Source of the DNA: Helicobacteraceae bacterium
GTDB lineage: Bacteria; Campylobacterota; Campylobacteria; Campylobacterales; Sulfurimonadaceae
Length of the DNA stretch: 12,433 nt
Assembly: GCA_947497635.1 (NCBI GenBank)
Contig: CANMHZ010000015.1
Coordinates: forward strand, 1 to 12,433
Direction: 5' to 3'
Both the position numbers and the translations under genes were made by a program. The first letter of the stretch is position 1. Every line of letters starts with the position of its first letter. Shown here in pieces: positions 1 to 6,017 of this stretch. The notes beneath the pieces are model-generated. The model saw only the letters and a list, made by a program, of their open reading frames with translations, ran no database searches and was not told where the DNA came from.

Positions 1-513
1 TTCAAGGTGGGTGAGAAGCGTATTGTCCGTGTTATCTTGGATGAGCAGACGAACCGTCTTGTAGGAACCGAGAAAATCAGTGCGGCACTGATCGACGCAC
101 CCAAAACCTTTTATCCTAACACCCCTGTCACTTTTATGATTATCGCCAAAACGCCTATGGGGTACAAGGCGATTGTTGATGATCGTTACGAGGGGATGAT
201 TTATGCGAATGAGGTTTTTGAGACGATTCGTTCGGGACAAATCAAAAGCGGCTTTGTGAAACTGCGCCGTGATGATGGGAAACTTGATCTTACTCTCCAA
301 AAAGTTGGAAAAGAAAAAGCCAATGATGCTAGTGATAAAATTTTTAAAATGCTGACTGACAATGGGGGAATGCTCCCCTATAACTACAAAAGCGATGCCG
401 AACAAATCCAAAAGAAATTTGGGCTGAGCAAGAAAAATTTTAAAGCGGCGTTGACGAAACTTAGTGACGCGAAAAAAATAACCATCAAGGAGAACGGAAT
501 TTATGGGATATAG
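1..513 (+). CDS. CvfB-like S1 RNA-binding protein, 3' part (5' end outside window)
   Basis: The reading frame is open from the first base, so the gene starts upstream of the window. A GTG at base 7 is probably an internal valine codon, because the residues before it (F-K) fit the family. About 170 C-terminal residues are visible: the end of one S1-like unit, then a further S1-type beta-barrel segment (around YPNTPVTFMIIAK to LDLTLQK), then a C-terminal winged-helix region (GGMLPYNYKSDAEQIQKKFG, then the SKKNFKAALTKL helix and ITIKENGIYGI). This S1-S1-winged-helix order matches the CvfB family of RNA-binding regulators, known as a virulence and expression regulator in Firmicutes and widespread in other bacteria. 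Its target RNAs here are unknown. The 3' end overlaps the next gene by 11 bases, which suggests co-transcription. Family assignment is fairly sure, cellular role is not. Confidence 0.85.
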   Translation, partial: FKVGEKRIVRVILDEQTNRLVGTEKISAALIDAPKTFYPNTPVTFMIIAKTPMGYKAIVDDRYEGMIYANEVFETIRSGQIKSGFVKLRRDDGKLDLTLQKVGKEKANDASDKIFKMLTDNGGMLPYNYKSDAEQIQKKFGLSKKNFKAALTKLSDAKKITIKENGIYGI

Positions 514-718
514 ACCAAAAAAGAGAGCGTTTATGAATTTGCAAGGGCGACGTTTGTCTTATATGGAAGATGATAAGCTTTATACCCTTGTCAATTTTGA
601 TCGTAGTGAAATGACATTGGAAGTTATCATCAAAGATGGCGATGAAGAGAGAACTGATCCGAAATATCCCTTCGCTCATCTCCCTAAAAATATGAAAAAA
701 GAGCTCAATCCTCTCTAA
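503..718 (+). CDS. small conserved-type hypothetical protein (71 aa)
   Basis: I do not recognise a family. The product is a short, highly charged, soluble protein with no signal peptide or membrane segment. Its middle (KLYTLVNFDRSEMTLEVIIKDGDEE) looks like two or three beta strands. The start at 503 is supported by an AAGGAG-type ribosome-binding site at 487-492, about 10 bases upstream, lying inside the end of the CvfB-like gene. An alternative ATG at 533 has no better site. It overlaps the upstream gene by 11 bases in a different frame, so translational coupling with the S1 protein is likely and a related RNA-linked role is possible but speculative. The gene looks real because of this spacing and because the frame is open up to a promoter for the next gene. 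Confidence 0.65.
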   Translation: MGYRPKKRAFMNLQGRRLSYMEDDKLYTLVNFDRSEMTLEVIIKDGDEERTDPKYPFAHLPKNMKKELNPL

Positions 719-746
719 GCGCGTTTGCCTTATTAAACCGTTTTTT

Positions 747-755
747 TGTTACAAT
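747..755 (+). promoter_or_regulatory. extended -10 promoter for the PEB4-like gene
   Basis: TG-T-TACAAT is a match to an extended -10 element (TGnTAtAAT), preceded by a run of seven T residues and with no clear -35 element, as is usual in Campylobacterota. The predicted start of transcription is near 762, giving a leader of about 19 bases that contains an AAGGA ribosome-binding site at 771-775. Confidence 0.6.
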
Positions 756-780
756 ACTTTTTTATACACAAAGGAATTTT

Positions 781-1299
781 ATGCACCGTATCCCTCTTAT
801 TTTGGCAACTGCTGTTACCTTTGCACTTGCTGCCCCTACCACTCTTGCCATCGTTGGTGGTCAAGCGATCACCTCCAATGATGCTAGTGCTTTTATGTCC
901 AAGGCTATCCCCGGGATGACGTTTGATAAACTTGATCCAAAAATGAAGCGTCAAGTCGTCGATCAGCTCATCAATCAGACCCTTATCAAAGAGGAAGTGG
1001 TTAAAAGCGGTATTCAAAATTCTCCGCAGTTTAAACTCGCTTACGCTGCTTTGCGTGATGATCTTGCCGTTGATATGTGGATGAAACAACAAATGGGGAA
1101 AATCACCGTCAGTGATAAAGAAACCAAAACTTTTTACGATGCCAACAAAGCAAAAATGCAACAAAATGGCAAAACTGTCCCTTATGATAAAGCAAAGTTA
1201 GAAATTATGCAGTTTGTCAAAATGGAAAAATTCAAAGCCCAAATGACAAAAACAACGGAATCACTTCGCGCCTCTTCTAAAGTCGAAGTTAAACTTTAA
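781..1299 (+). CDS. PEB4/SurA-like periplasmic chaperone lacking the rotamase domain
   Basis: The 172-residue product begins with a Sec signal peptide (hydrophobic LILATAVTFALAA, likely cleavage after about residue 23, TTLA/IVGG). The helical N-terminal chaperone region of the SurA/PEB4 family follows: VGGQAITSNDASAFM, then LDPKMKRQVVDQLINQTLIKEEVVKSGI and the TVSDKETKTFYDANKAKM helix (residues 109-125). In PEB4-type proteins (about 270 residues) a parvulin domain of roughly 100 residues comes next. Here the sequence goes straight to the C-terminal helix (VPYDKAKLEIMQFVKMEKFKAQM, residues 133-155), which in PEB4 follows the rotamase domain, and ends in SSKVEVKL. It should therefore bind unfolded outer-membrane proteins in the periplasm without prolyl isomerase activity. 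Own promoter; convergent with the next gene with one base between stop codons. Recollection of PEB4 was used for this comparison, no alignment was run. Confidence 0.75.
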   Translation: MHRIPLILATAVTFALAAPTTLAIVGGQAITSNDASAFMSKAIPGMTFDKLDPKMKRQVVDQLINQTLIKEEVVKSGIQNSPQFKLAYAALRDDLAVDMWMKQQMGKITVSDKETKTFYDANKAKMQQNGKTVPYDKAKLEIMQFVKMEKFKAQMTKTTESLRASSKVEVKL

Positions 1300-1300
1300 T

Positions 1301-1708
1301 CTACCGCTTATCTCTCAGCTCAAGTCCGAGCTTGAGAGCTTTCTCAACCTCTTCTTTATAACGTGGATTCGCGGCTCTCAGTGCTTTTTCAAAATGTAAA
1401 ATAATCTTCGAATCAGTATGAGGATGGGTACACAATTTTTTCAGTAAAGAAGCATACTTCTCAAATCCACGTTCTCCACTTCCAACGTCAATAAATCGCT
1501 TAATAATAATATTCACTGCGTGATTTAGTTCACCGTTCGTGGAACTGGAATGATGGATAATAGCTTGGAGAGATTCAAACGTTACAGGAACAATAATTTC
1601 AGGCACACTCTTTCTTTTGGAACGTCCAATCCATACATAAAGCACCACGAGAAATATTAAGATAACGAGTAAAGTTCCCATAACAAGAAGAGGAGTTGTT
1701 TTGTCCAT
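1301..1708 (-). CDS. membrane-anchored hypothetical protein (135 aa)
   Basis: No family is recognised. The N-terminus has one strong transmembrane segment (residues about 7-27, LLVMGTLLVILIFLVVLYVWI) followed by positive residues (GRSKRKS), which predicts a single anchor with the C-terminal body in the cytoplasm. The remaining 105 residues are probably all helical, with amphipathic stretches (FEKYASLLKKLCTHP, ILHFEKALRAANPRYKEEVEKALKLGLELR) that resemble a small TPR-like or helical-bundle domain, without a clear repeat. ATG at 1708 is the natural start, a few residues before the membrane segment; the ribosome-binding site is weak (AAGTGA). It has its own promoter upstream and is convergent with the PEB4-like gene. 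Single-gene transcription unit likely. Confidence 0.75.
   Translation of the reverse strand: MDKTTPLLVMGTLLVILIFLVVLYVWIGRSKRKSVPEIIVPVTFESLQAIIHHSSSTNGELNHAVNIIIKRFIDVGSGERGFEKYASLLKKLCTHPHTDSKIILHFEKALRAANPRYKEEVEKALKLGLELRDKR
1312..1338 (+). terminator. candidate terminator hairpin after the PEB4-like gene
   Basis: CTCTCAGCTC and GAGC-t-TGAGAG can form a 10 bp stem with one bulged T and a 6-base loop (AAGTCC), starting 13 bases after the stop codon. The tail is only CTTTCTC, so the U-tract is poor. It lies inside the 3' end of the convergent gene, so the stem may partly be a coding coincidence. Confidence 0.35.
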
Positions 1709-1735
1709 AAAATCACTTTGGGTTAAATAAGAGGG

Positions 1736-1744
1736 ATTGTAGCA
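1736..1744 (-). promoter_or_regulatory. extended -10 promoter for the 135-aa membrane protein gene
   Basis: Read on the minus strand the bases are TG-C-TACAAT, the same extended -10 form as at 747-755. It would start transcription near 1729, about 20 bases before the ATG at 1708. No -35 element or Pho-box repeat is seen upstream. Confidence 0.6.
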
Positions 1745-1774
1745 GAAAATTGAGGAAGTAGGCTGTAATTACCC

Positions 1775-1800
1775 ATTCCCAAGCTAGTTTGCTTAGGAAT
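1775..1800 (-). terminator. hairpin at the 3' end of the porin transcript
   Basis: In the minus-strand transcript ATTCCUAAGC pairs with GCUUGGGAAU: a 10 bp stem with one G-U pair and a 6-base loop, starting 13 bases after the porin stop codon. The same position is a C-A mismatch in a plus-strand transcript, so the structure favours minus-strand RNA. No U-run follows, so it may be a Rho-assisted terminator or a 3' stabilising stem rather than a classic intrinsic terminator. Confidence 0.5.
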
Positions 1801-1813
1801 AAAAGAATCTAAA

Positions 1814-3283
1814 TTACCATTTAACTTCGGTTGTTAACATATAAACTGCTTTTGATTCACCCGTATCAGATCCAACAGCATAAGTTGATGCTTTTGCAAC
1901 CGTATATTTTTCATCAATAAATTTTGCTGAACCAATAAAGCTTACATTTTTATTCATTTTATACGCTAAACCAGCGATAGTTTTTGTCCCTTCTACACTT
2001 GAATTCATAGCAATACCATTTACTTGGCTGTCATCGATTTTATAGTTGTCATAACGTCCAATAACAGTCCAATCTTGGAATGGACGGAATTCAGCATTCA
2101 CTGAATACCCTTTGTATTCACGCTTACCCCAGTTTGCAGCGGTTGCTTGATTTTGCGCGTCATCGTTGGCGATAAAGTATTGCGCTGCAACCAAGAATGC
2201 TGGTTGGTTATAGACAGCATGGATACCATAAATAGAACGATCATACTGCCCTTTGAGAGCTGATGTACTAACTTGATCTAATGTAGCACTGTCATCTTTA
2301 TGATTTTTAGACATCAAACCGTAGGTTGAAAGATTTGCATAGGTATCTTTGGTACGGTCGTTTTTACCCACTTTTGTACCATCACCCAAGATATGACCTG
2401 TCAAACGCCACTCAAGTGAAAGCTCTTTACTATTTTTTTGGTCAGCGGCTGCTTTATCGGCATGGTAACCCTCACCGTTGAACATACCGATTTCAGAAGA
2501 AAAATTTTCAGTTTTTGTTTGCAAATTGAACCCAAGGTCGGCAGAGTTTACGAGGTCAACGCCCGATTCTGTAGCAGTCCCTTTTTCTTCGAGAACAACT
2601 TTATTGAATGAGCGGTAGTGCCAAGCATTGTGCTCTTCATAGTCAATCCATGGACGGTGGGCAATACCAATTTCTACACCTGTATACGGAAGAACTTTAT
2701 CAAGATAAAGGTAAGCATACTTAACAAAGCCATTAGCAAAACCGTTACGAGCTTGAGTAACTGTCGTTGTCGCTGTTGCTGTTCCTGATGACGGTGTTAC
2801 AGTCGTTGCTGCGGAAACAACTTCATTTGAAGCAAGCTCTTTTGTTGCATCCAATGTTACACGAAAATAATCTTTATCATTAAAATAAGCTTTTACTTGA
2901 AGGTAGTTACGGCGCATTTCAAAACCAGTTGAAGTTGCTGCATATTTTGATTGATCACCATTTGCAACAGTTTTATCCGTTGAGGGATTTGCCGATGTCA
3001 AACCAAAATAATGCGTACCGCTAAACTCAATCTTTTTCGCTTTAGATGTTACATTAGTGAATTTCTTTTGTGCATCTTGATATTCAGAAAGTTTTGATTC
3101 CTGATCACGGTTTGCCATATCAACAGTTTTCGCATCAACGAAATCACCCATCTCTACGCGATTTTCACCCGCAGTGGTAAATACTTGACCTGTCTTAGGG
3201 TCACTAAAGAGAGTCATAGCGTCAGCATACACTACGCTAGACAACATTACCGCAGCAAGGGCAGAGAAAGTTACTTTTTTCAT
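1814..3283 (-). CDS. OprO/OprP-type phosphate porin
   Basis: A 489-residue outer-membrane beta-barrel protein. It has a Sec signal peptide (MKKVTFSALAAVMLSSVVYA, cleavage near residues 20-22) and a charged, possibly coiled segment before the barrel (residues about 52-76, VDMANRDQESKLSEYQDAQKKF). Alternating strands follow, and the protein ends in an aromatic residue (TTEVKW), typical for recognition by the BAM machinery. The IGIAHRPWIDYEEHNAWHYRSF block (about 205-226) and the overall plan fit the phosphate-selective porin O/P family (Pfam Porin_O_P). Substrate choice cannot be read from sequence, but the Pho-box promoter and the neighbouring pstS argue for phosphate or polyphosphate. The Thr/Ala-rich stretch at residues 157-178 is odd and probably sits in a surface loop. 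An AGGAG site lies 9 bases before the ATG. Confidence 0.85.
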   Translation of the reverse strand: MKKVTFSALAAVMLSSVVYADAMTLFSDPKTGQVFTTAGENRVEMGDFVDAKTVDMANRDQESKLSEYQDAQKKFTNVTSKAKKIEFSGTHYFGLTSANPSTDKTVANGDQSKYAATSTGFEMRRNYLQVKAYFNDKDYFRVTLDATKELASNEVVSAATTVTPSSGTATATTTVTQARNGFANGFVKYAYLYLDKVLPYTGVEIGIAHRPWIDYEEHNAWHYRSFNKVVLEEKGTATESGVDLVNSADLGFNLQTKTENFSSEIGMFNGEGYHADKAAADQKNSKELSLEWRLTGHILGDGTKVGKNDRTKDTYANLSTYGLMSKNHKDDSATLDQVSTSALKGQYDRSIYGIHAVYNQPAFLVAAQYFIANDDAQNQATAANWGKREYKGYSVNAEFRPFQDWTVIGRYDNYKIDDSQVNGIAMNSSVEGTKTIAGLAYKMNKNVSFIGSAKFIDEKYTVAKASTYAVGSDTGESKAVYMLTTEVKW

Positions 3284-3313
3284 TGGTTATCACTCCTGAT
3301 TTTTAATAACGGT

Positions 3314-3363
3314 ATTGTAGAAAAACAAGGTTACCTTAATGTTACGATTACAAAATGATTACG
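3314..3363 (-). promoter_or_regulatory. Pho-box promoter of the porin gene (two overlapping boxes)
   Basis: On the minus strand, CGTAACATTAAGGTAACC (3329-3346) is a direct repeat of two 7-base units with a 4-base spacer. It ends 9 bases before a TACAAT -10 hexamer (3314-3319). A second box, CGTAATCATTTTGTAATC (3346-3363), lies directly upstream and shares one base with the first, so half-sites fall at offsets 0, 11, 17 and 28. The 11-base period and position match the way PhoB-family dimers bind Pho boxes in place of the -35 element. The transcript leader would be about 25 bases. Confidence 0.75.
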
Positions 3364-3435
3364 ATAAGGGAAATGAATAAAAAATAGGAGATAAAAAGAC
3401 CTTAAAACATACGCAAGGAGGGGCTAACAAGCTTT

Positions 3436-3489
3436 AAAGAAGAAGGAAAAAGGAGAAAGAAGAATGTATCCCGTATCAAGTACGGGATA
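3436..3489 (-). terminator. terminator of pstS: hairpin plus pyrimidine tract
   Basis: Bases 3467-3489 form a perfect inverted repeat (TATCCCGTA, 5-base loop, TACGGGATA) just downstream of the pstS stop. In the minus-strand transcript the stem is followed, after CA, by 29 uninterrupted pyrimidines (3436-3464). The stem plus U/C-rich tail suits an intrinsic terminator. It separates pstS from the porin gene, which then needs its own promoter, and one is present at 3314-3363. Confidence 0.7.
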
Positions 3490-3504
3490 ACGAATAACAG
3501 GTAA

Positions 3505-4500
3505 TTATTTACCTGCCCAGTACTCACGTACCAAGTTTGTTGTTTCCACAGGAAGAGCAATGTAGCCTAGTTTTTCAGCAGCTTTATCACCGTTACGGAA
3601 TGAATGGTCGAAGAATTTGATAACTTCAGCATTCACGTCCGCTTTTTCACGAGGAAGCAAGATAAAGGTTGCCGCTACGATAGGATAAGCGTTCCCTTCT
3701 TGAAGGACAAGTGAACTGTAAAAGTGATCTTTTTTAGACCATTTTGCTTGCTTAACGGCATTTTGGAAGTTTGCTGTTGTTGCTGTAACCCATTTGCCGC
3801 TTGCTGTTTGAAGAGTAGCTGCTGAAAGGTGATTTTTCTCTTTGTACGCATTTTCGATGTAGCCGATAGAATATGGAGTTTGTTTGATAAGGTTTGTTAC
3901 ACCCTCATTTCCTTTTCCGCCGACACCTACTGCCCAACCGATTGCTTTACCGACACCGAATTTGCTTTTCCACATTTTAGATGCGTCGCTCAAATAGTCG
4001 GTAAATACGTACGTAGTCCCTGATCCATCTGAACGGTGAGCCACGATGATTTTTTCAGCTGGAAGGTTAACACCTGCATTGTCCGCCATAATTGCTGCAT
4101 CATTCCACATTGTGATTTTACCCGCGAAGATGTCGGCTACAACGCTATTTTTGAGTTTGAGTTTTTCATCTGCAACACCTGGTACATTATGCGCTACTAC
4201 GATAGAACCGATAACCGCTGGAAATTGGTTCAATTTTGCGGCATCAAGCTCTTTTGGCGTCAATGGAGCATCGGTAGCACCGAAATCGACAATACGTTCA
4301 GAAACTTGTTTGATACCGCCACCTGAACCAATAGATTGGTAGTTTACACGTACATGGGTTGCTTTTTGGTAGTTGTATGCCCAATCATAGTAACAAGGTG
4401 CTGGAAAAGTTGCCCCTGCGCCGTTGATTTTATCCGCTGCAATCATTGACGTTGCTGCTACTGCTGCTATTACTAAGCCTTTGGTAATGTTTTTGAACAT
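3505..4500 (-). CDS. pstS: PstS, periplasmic phosphate-binding protein
   Basis: Captures inorganic phosphate in the periplasm and delivers it to the Pst ABC transporter. The 331-residue length is normal for the family. There is a Sec signal peptide (about residues 1-21, ending MIAA/DK). The phosphate-binding motifs are all visible: GAGATFPAP (T31, F32), SIGSGGG (S59), DFGATDAPL (D77) and RSDGSGTTYVF (R156 to T162). The ATG at 4500 has an AAGGG ribosome-binding site about 8 bases upstream. The gene is divergent from phoU and both have Pho-box promoters. It is followed by a terminator and then by a porin gene, not by pstC, pstA and pstB as in the usual operon, so the permease must be encoded elsewhere. 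Confidence 0.95.
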   Translation of the reverse strand: MFKNITKGLVIAAVAATSMIAADKINGAGATFPAPCYYDWAYNYQKATHVRVNYQSIGSGGGIKQVSERIVDFGATDAPLTPKELDAAKLNQFPAVIGSIVVAHNVPGVADEKLKLKNSVVADIFAGKITMWNDAAIMADNAGVNLPAEKIIVAHRSDGSGTTYVFTDYLSDASKMWKSKFGVGKAIGWAVGVGGKGNEGVTNLIKQTPYSIGYIENAYKEKNHLSAATLQTASGKWVTATTANFQNAVKQAKWSKKDHFYSSLVLQEGNAYPIVAATFILLPREKADVNAEVIKFFDHSFRNGDKAAEKLGYIALPVETTNLVREYWAGK

Positions 4501-4536
4501 AAGTAAAACCCTTGTTTGGAATATTTAAAGTGCGAA

Positions 4537-4569
4537 AGTGTAAAGGGTTCTGGTAACGATTAGGTTACA
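4537..4569 (-). promoter_or_regulatory. Pho-box promoter of pstS
   Basis: On the minus strand, TGTAACCTAATCGTTACC (4552-4569) is a pair of 7-base direct repeats (TGTAACC, CGTTACC) with a 4-base spacer. It ends exactly 9 bases before a TACACT -10 hexamer (4537-4542). Same arrangement as at the porin and phoU promoters. Transcription would begin near 4530, about 30 bases before the ATG. Confidence 0.75.
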
Positions 4570-4585
4570 AGAAGAATAGGATCTC

Positions 4586-4618
4586 TGTAACCTCCTTGTT
4601 ATCTAAATCTCTTATAAT
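4586..4618 (+). promoter_or_regulatory. Pho-box promoter of the phoU-phoB-phoR-cca cluster
   Basis: TGTAACCTCCTTGTTATC (4586-4603) is a pair of 7-base direct repeats with a 4-base spacer, followed after 9 bases by a perfect TATAAT (4613-4618). It points away from the pstS box; the two boxes are 16 bases apart. It implies that the regulator encoded by this cluster controls its own synthesis. Confidence 0.75.
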
Positions 4619-4649
4619 CCTCCTTATTATTTTTATATAAGGTAACCCA

Positions 4650-5321
4650 ATGCTCCCACGTTATGAAAACAAAATGAATGATATTCGTTCTCAACTCTCA
4701 GAATTGGTCTCAAATATTATCCTTGCTAGTGAAGAGACGTTAAAAGGATTTGAAGAGAATGACGATGCTCATTATGAGCTCTCTAAAAATTATTTAAAAA
4801 ATCTTCAAAACAGTGCGAATACTATCGATAATGAAATTATCAAAACGTTTGCACTCTTTGGCCCTGAAGCGGAAGAGCTTCGTCAACTGGTTGCATTTTT
4901 GAAAATGACCAATGAACTGGATCGTATCGGTGATGCGGTTAAAAAGTACAATCGACGGCTTCAAGAGCATTGTGTGAGAGGATGTGATCTTACCGTTCTT
5001 ATTCCAACCATCATCCAACTGCACAAAACGACCCTGAATGCGCTACAATACATCGCTGCGTGTTTGCACGCAATGGATGAGTGTGACACTGAAGAACTGT
5101 ATCGTAAAGTGATGGTTGAAGAGTCCAAAAATGATGACATTTTTTCTATTATGGAAAAAGAACTTCTGAATAATATTGTTATTTCGGGAGAACTCTCTGT
5201 TGAATATGTTAAAATTTTAGGAACACTTCGTAAACTTGAACGGACAGGTGATCGCACGGTCAATATCGCTGCCCTTTTGCTCTATGCTCAAAAAGGTGGC
5301 GAGATACGAATCTACAATTGA
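4650..5321 (+). CDS. phoU: PhoU, phosphate signalling regulator
   Basis: Links the state of the Pst transporter to the phosphate sensor kinase and restrains phosphate uptake; a cytoplasmic, peripheral membrane protein. The 223 residues have the family's two similar three-helix halves, each with its metal-binding signature: ELDRIGDAVKKYNR (E89 to D95) and KLERTGDRTVNIA (E197 to D201). Start at 4650 chosen for the AAGG site just upstream and normal N-terminal length; an alternative ATG at 4674 would remove eight residues. First gene of a cluster driven by the Pho box at 4586-4618; the regulator gene begins 21 bases after its stop. Placement with the two-component genes, apart from the pst permease genes, differs from the enterobacterial pstSCAB-phoU order. 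Confidence 0.93.
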   Translation: MLPRYENKMNDIRSQLSELVSNIILASEETLKGFEENDDAHYELSKNYLKNLQNSANTIDNEIIKTFALFGPEAEELRQLVAFLKMTNELDRIGDAVKKYNRRLQEHCVRGCDLTVLIPTIIQLHKTTLNALQYIAACLHAMDECDTEELYRKVMVEESKNDDIFSIMEKELLNNIVISGELSVEYVKILGTLRKLERTGDRTVNIAALLLYAQKGGEIRIYN

Positions 5322-5342
5322 GGAAAAGAAAGGAGCTGGACA

Positions 5343-6017
5343 TTGGAAGCGTTGATATTAATCGTTGAAGATGAAGTGGATATTCTCGAACTCATCGAAT
5401 TTAATCTCTCCCGTGAGGGGTATGAGACAATAGGGTTCCTCAATACCAAACGGGTTGCCAAAATACTCGAAGAAGAGGCGGTCGATTTGATTCTTATGGA
5501 TCGTAATCTTCCAGGGGCGGAAGGATCTGAGTTTGTCGCTTCGCTACGTCAGCGTGGAATACAAACCCCTGTTATCTTTATCAGTGCAAAAGACAAAGAC
5601 AGCGACATCGAAGAGGGATTTGAGCGTGGAGGAGATGATTATCTCACCAAACCTTTCAGTATGAAAGAACTCGCACTGCGGGTCAAGGCGATTCTACGTC
5701 GGACGAAAAAAGTTTCCGATAGCGGAATGGTTGTCTATCGGGATATTAGTCTCAATCTCCCTGCTCGCACCGTTATGATCGACACTCGTCACGTTGAACT
5801 CACCAAGCTTGAGTTTGATCTTCTCTACACTCTTATTTCCAATCAAAACGTTGTGTTGGATCGAGATACTCTTCTCGAAAGCGTGTGGGGTGGGGATGAA
5901 GTGTACCAAGATCGTACCGTCAATGTTGCTATTAACCGTCTCAAAGATAAAATTGATCCCGAAAAGTCCAAAGAGTATATCAAAACAGTGAGGGGAGTCG
6001 GATACACACTGTGTTAA
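5343..6017 (+). CDS. PhoB/PhosR-like response regulator (OmpR family)
   Basis: DNA-binding response regulator of 224 residues. The receiver domain (about 1-120) has the acidic pair E9/D10, the phosphate-accepting D53 (LILMDRNLPG), the switch residue S81 and K103 (DDYLTKPF). The C-terminal winged helix (about 127-224) has ELTKLEFDLLYTL, the recognition helix DRTVNVAINRLKDKID and the hairpin YIKTVRGVGYTLC. The start codon is TTG at 5343, supported by AAAGGAG at 5329-5335, seven bases upstream; no ATG fits. Between phoU and a sensor kinase, it is the likely protein that binds the three Pho boxes here. In Campylobacter jejuni the counterpart is called PhosR; whether this is an ortholog of PhosR or nearer PhoB needs a tree, so no symbol is assigned. 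Confidence 0.92.
   Translation: MEALILIVEDEVDILELIEFNLSREGYETIGFLNTKRVAKILEEEAVDLILMDRNLPGAEGSEFVASLRQRGIQTPVIFISAKDKDSDIEEGFERGGDDYLTKPFSMKELALRVKAILRRTKKVSDSGMVVYRDISLNLPARTVMIDTRHVELTKLEFDLLYTLISNQNVVLDRDTLLESVWGGDEVYQDRTVNVAINRLKDKIDPEKSKEYIKTVRGVGYTLC

Noticed and set aside
719..740. Terminator between the 71-aa gene and the PEB4-like gene
   Set aside because: The short T-run there has no stable stem before it and is better explained as the T-rich part of the downstream promoter.
3464..3490. Eight-codon ORF on the plus strand (ATG near 3464 with AAGGAG upstream, ending in TAA)
   Set aside because: It lies exactly in the pstS terminator hairpin and the purine tract that mimics a ribosome-binding site; the coincidence is explained by the terminator on the other strand, and no promoter or downstream gene is on the plus strand.
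4046..4342. Long open frames antisense to pstS
   Set aside because: They are shadows of the pstS coding sequence on the opposite strand; no ribosome-binding site or family resemblance was seen.
4641..4647. Lone GGTAACC half-site just before the phoU start codon
   Set aside because: No second half-site occurs 11 bases away on either side, and it overlaps the ribosome-binding region downstream of the predicted transcription start.
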